The notes under the pieces are model-generated. The model saw only the letters and a program-made list of their open reading frames with translations, had not been told where the DNA came from and ran no database searches. Shown here piece after piece: positions 62,815-64,000 of a DNA stretch of 64,000 nt (the stretch's first letter is position 1; every line of letters starts with the position of its first letter). This stretch comes from Desulfovibrio piger (GTDB lineage: Bacteria > Desulfobacterota > Desulfovibrionia > Desulfovibrionales > Desulfovibrionaceae). Both the position numbers and the translations under genes were made by a program. The stretch is taken from contig NZ_JABAFY010000001.1 of NCBI RefSeq assembly GCF_012843875.1, positions 1 to 64,000 on the forward strand, in the 5' to 3' direction.

Positions 62815-64000
62815 TTAGATGAATTCGTCCATGCGGCCCGACTTGACCTTCTGCAACAGGCGTTCTGCCGCGCCGCGCTCCACATCGCTCATCTGCGGGA
62901 GCTTGCGGGCGATCAGGCGTTCACCCGCTTCGCGGGTAAAGGGCGTCGCGTAGTTGAGCAGGAACTCTTCAAAAGAGGCGATGGAGTTGGGGCTGCACTG
63001 GCTGCGCATGCCGCACTCGCGCACCATGCTCATGAAGTCCGCACCGCTGCGGCCCAGACGGGGACAGGCGGTACAGAACGAGGGCAGGTGCTCGGCCTCT
63101 TCCATAAGGAAGCGCACAACTTCGTCCAGATGGGTGTCTTCGCCCAGCGGGAAGGGGATGCCGTCGGGACCGGGCTTTTCGCTCCAGGTCTCGTAAGCGC
63201 TGCCCACGCTGCCCGTGAACACCTGGGAGACACCGCTGCTACAGGCGTCACGCCACAGGCCGGAAGGCTCACGCGTGGTGACGACGACGCCCGCATGGGG
63301 CACGGCCAGACGCATGATGGCCACGCAGCGCAGGAATTCGTCATCCGAAAGCGGATGCGGGGGCACGAACAGGCTGCCCGGCGCAGGACGCAGACGGAAC
63401 ATGCTGATGGTGTGGCCGCCGGCACCGAACAGGCGGTTGAGATGGGCCACATGCAGCATGGTGGCCAGCACATCGAACTGCCAGGGCGCAAGGCCCAGCA
63501 GCAGGCCAAGCCCCACATCGCGCACACCGGCGCCCAGGGCCACTTCAGGCGCGTTGAGGCGCTTTTCGTAATGGCTCTTGGGCCCGGCCACATGGGCGGC
63601 CTTGTAGTAATCGGGATGGTAGGTATCCTGATAGATCAGGACGTTGCCCACGTCAGCATCCAGCAGCACGCTGTACTGGTCGGCATTCAGCGGCCCCACG
63701 TTGACGTTGACGCGGCGGACTTCGCCGTGACCGTCGAACACGGTGTACATGATGCTGATGGCTTCGGCCAGGTATTCCACATCGGCATTGGGCAGCTGGC
63801 CGGAGACCAGCACGATGCGCTTGTGGCCCTGACGGATCAGCTTGCCGGCGGCCTCGCGCATCTCGGGCGAGGTCATGTACTTGCGCTGGATGAGCGTATT
63901 GCTCTTGCGATTGGCGCAATAAAGGCATTCACTGCCGCAATGGTTCGAGATGTGCAGCGGAGCGGTCAGCACGATACGGTCACCATAGACCTTCTGCTTG
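62815..64000 (-). CDS. hydG: [FeFe]-hydrogenase maturase HydG, 5' end beyond window
   Basis: About 395 C-terminal residues are visible; the frame runs on past base 64000. The radical-SAM CX3CX2C cluster (SNHCGSECLYCANR) is near the visible start. At the C-terminus CTACPRLGRSG and a later Cys give CX2CX22C, the auxiliary-cluster motif specific to HydG. HydG cleaves tyrosine to make the CO and CN ligands of the H-cluster. It ends at 62815 with DEFI and is followed by a strong terminator. No hydE or hydF is visible; they may lie further right. Confidence 0.96.
   Translation of the reverse strand, partial: KQKVYGDRIVLTAPLHISNHCGSECLYCANRKSNTLIQRKYMTSPEMREAAGKLIRQGHKRIVLVSGQLPNADVEYLAEAISIMYTVFDGHGEVRRVNVNVGPLNADQYSVLLDADVGNVLIYQDTYHPDYYKAAHVAGPKSHYEKRLNAPEVALGAGVRDVGLGLLLGLAPWQFDVLATMLHVAHLNRLFGAGGHTISMFRLRPAPGSLFVPPHPLSDDEFLRCVAIMRLAVPHAGVVVTTREPSGLWRDACSSGVSQVFTGSVGSAYETWSEKPGPDGIPFPLGEDTHLDEVVRFLMEEAEHLPSFCTACPRLGRSGADFMSMVRECGMRSQCSPNSIASFEEFLLNYATPFTREAGERLIARKLPQMSDVERGAAERLLQKVKSGRMDEFI

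Overview
The window looks like chromosomal DNA of a GC-rich sulfate-reducing bacterium of the Desulfovibrio type. This is inferred from gene content: a Desulfovibrio-style outer-membrane porin, the [FeFe]-hydrogenase maturase HydG, an abundant-type iron alcohol dehydrogenase, a single-subunit PglB/STT3 oligosaccharyltransferase, a UbiD-family decarboxylase of futalosine (menaquinone) type, and a Fur box matching the form known from metal-reducing deltaproteobacteria. The species cannot be fixed from the sequence alone. No rRNA, CRISPR array, prophage or insertion sequence was seen. There is one tRNA, tRNA-Thr(CGT).

Layout. 1-4.3 kb: a Gtr-like lipid-linked sugar cassette (GtrA flippase, GtrB-type GT2 transferase, polytopic membrane protein) and an EamA exporter. 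4.6-6.8 kb: an iron-regulated pair, a STAS-like protein with a Cys-rich tail and a large porin. 6.9-9.4 kb: cupin / AraC regulator / carboxymuconolactone decarboxylase-like island. 9.7-13.7 kb: SpoT/Rel and IlvA. 14.1-15.9 kb: an ADP-ribosylglycohydrolase fused to a hotdog thioesterase, coupled to a small exported protein. 16-21.6 kb: a broken zinc-ribbon gene, tRNA-Thr, GluQ-RS, rhodanese, NlpC/P60 lipoprotein, and a translationally coupled NikR-FolE2 pair. 21.9-28.7 kb: methyltransferase, then CvpA-MazG-lipoprotein-GT39-like membrane protein. 29.2-36.1 kb: GlpX, NadE, UbiD-like, Nudix, TsaC and RlmH. 36.4-39.5 kb: PglB and RsmG. 39.6-46.9 kb: FabD, ArgS, a SPOR protein and an Mla lipid-transport set (mlaE-F-D-C-A). 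47-49 kb: orphan OppD-type ATPase and a methyltransferase. 49.2-54.8 kb: a minus-strand operon ending in ilvB-ilvN-ilvC. 55.2-58 kb: PdxS-PdxT and a P1-family peptidase. 58.3-64 kb: iron alcohol dehydrogenase, a 1009-residue membrane protein of unknown function and the 3' part of hydG.

The window mixes housekeeping functions (translation, cofactors, branched-chain amino acids, stringent response) with envelope functions (Mla, porin, N-glycosylation, Gtr-like and ArnT-like sugar transfer). The least explained parts are the Fur-controlled STAS/Cys-tail gene, the ADP-ribosylglycohydrolase-thioesterase fusion with a strong internal ribosome site, the amylase-like lipoprotein coupled to an ArnT-like protein, and the 1009-residue protein beside hydG. 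None can be proved to be a new system from sequence alone. Start codons were chosen by Shine-Dalgarno (SD) match and family N-termini, so many CDS are shorter than the longest open frame.
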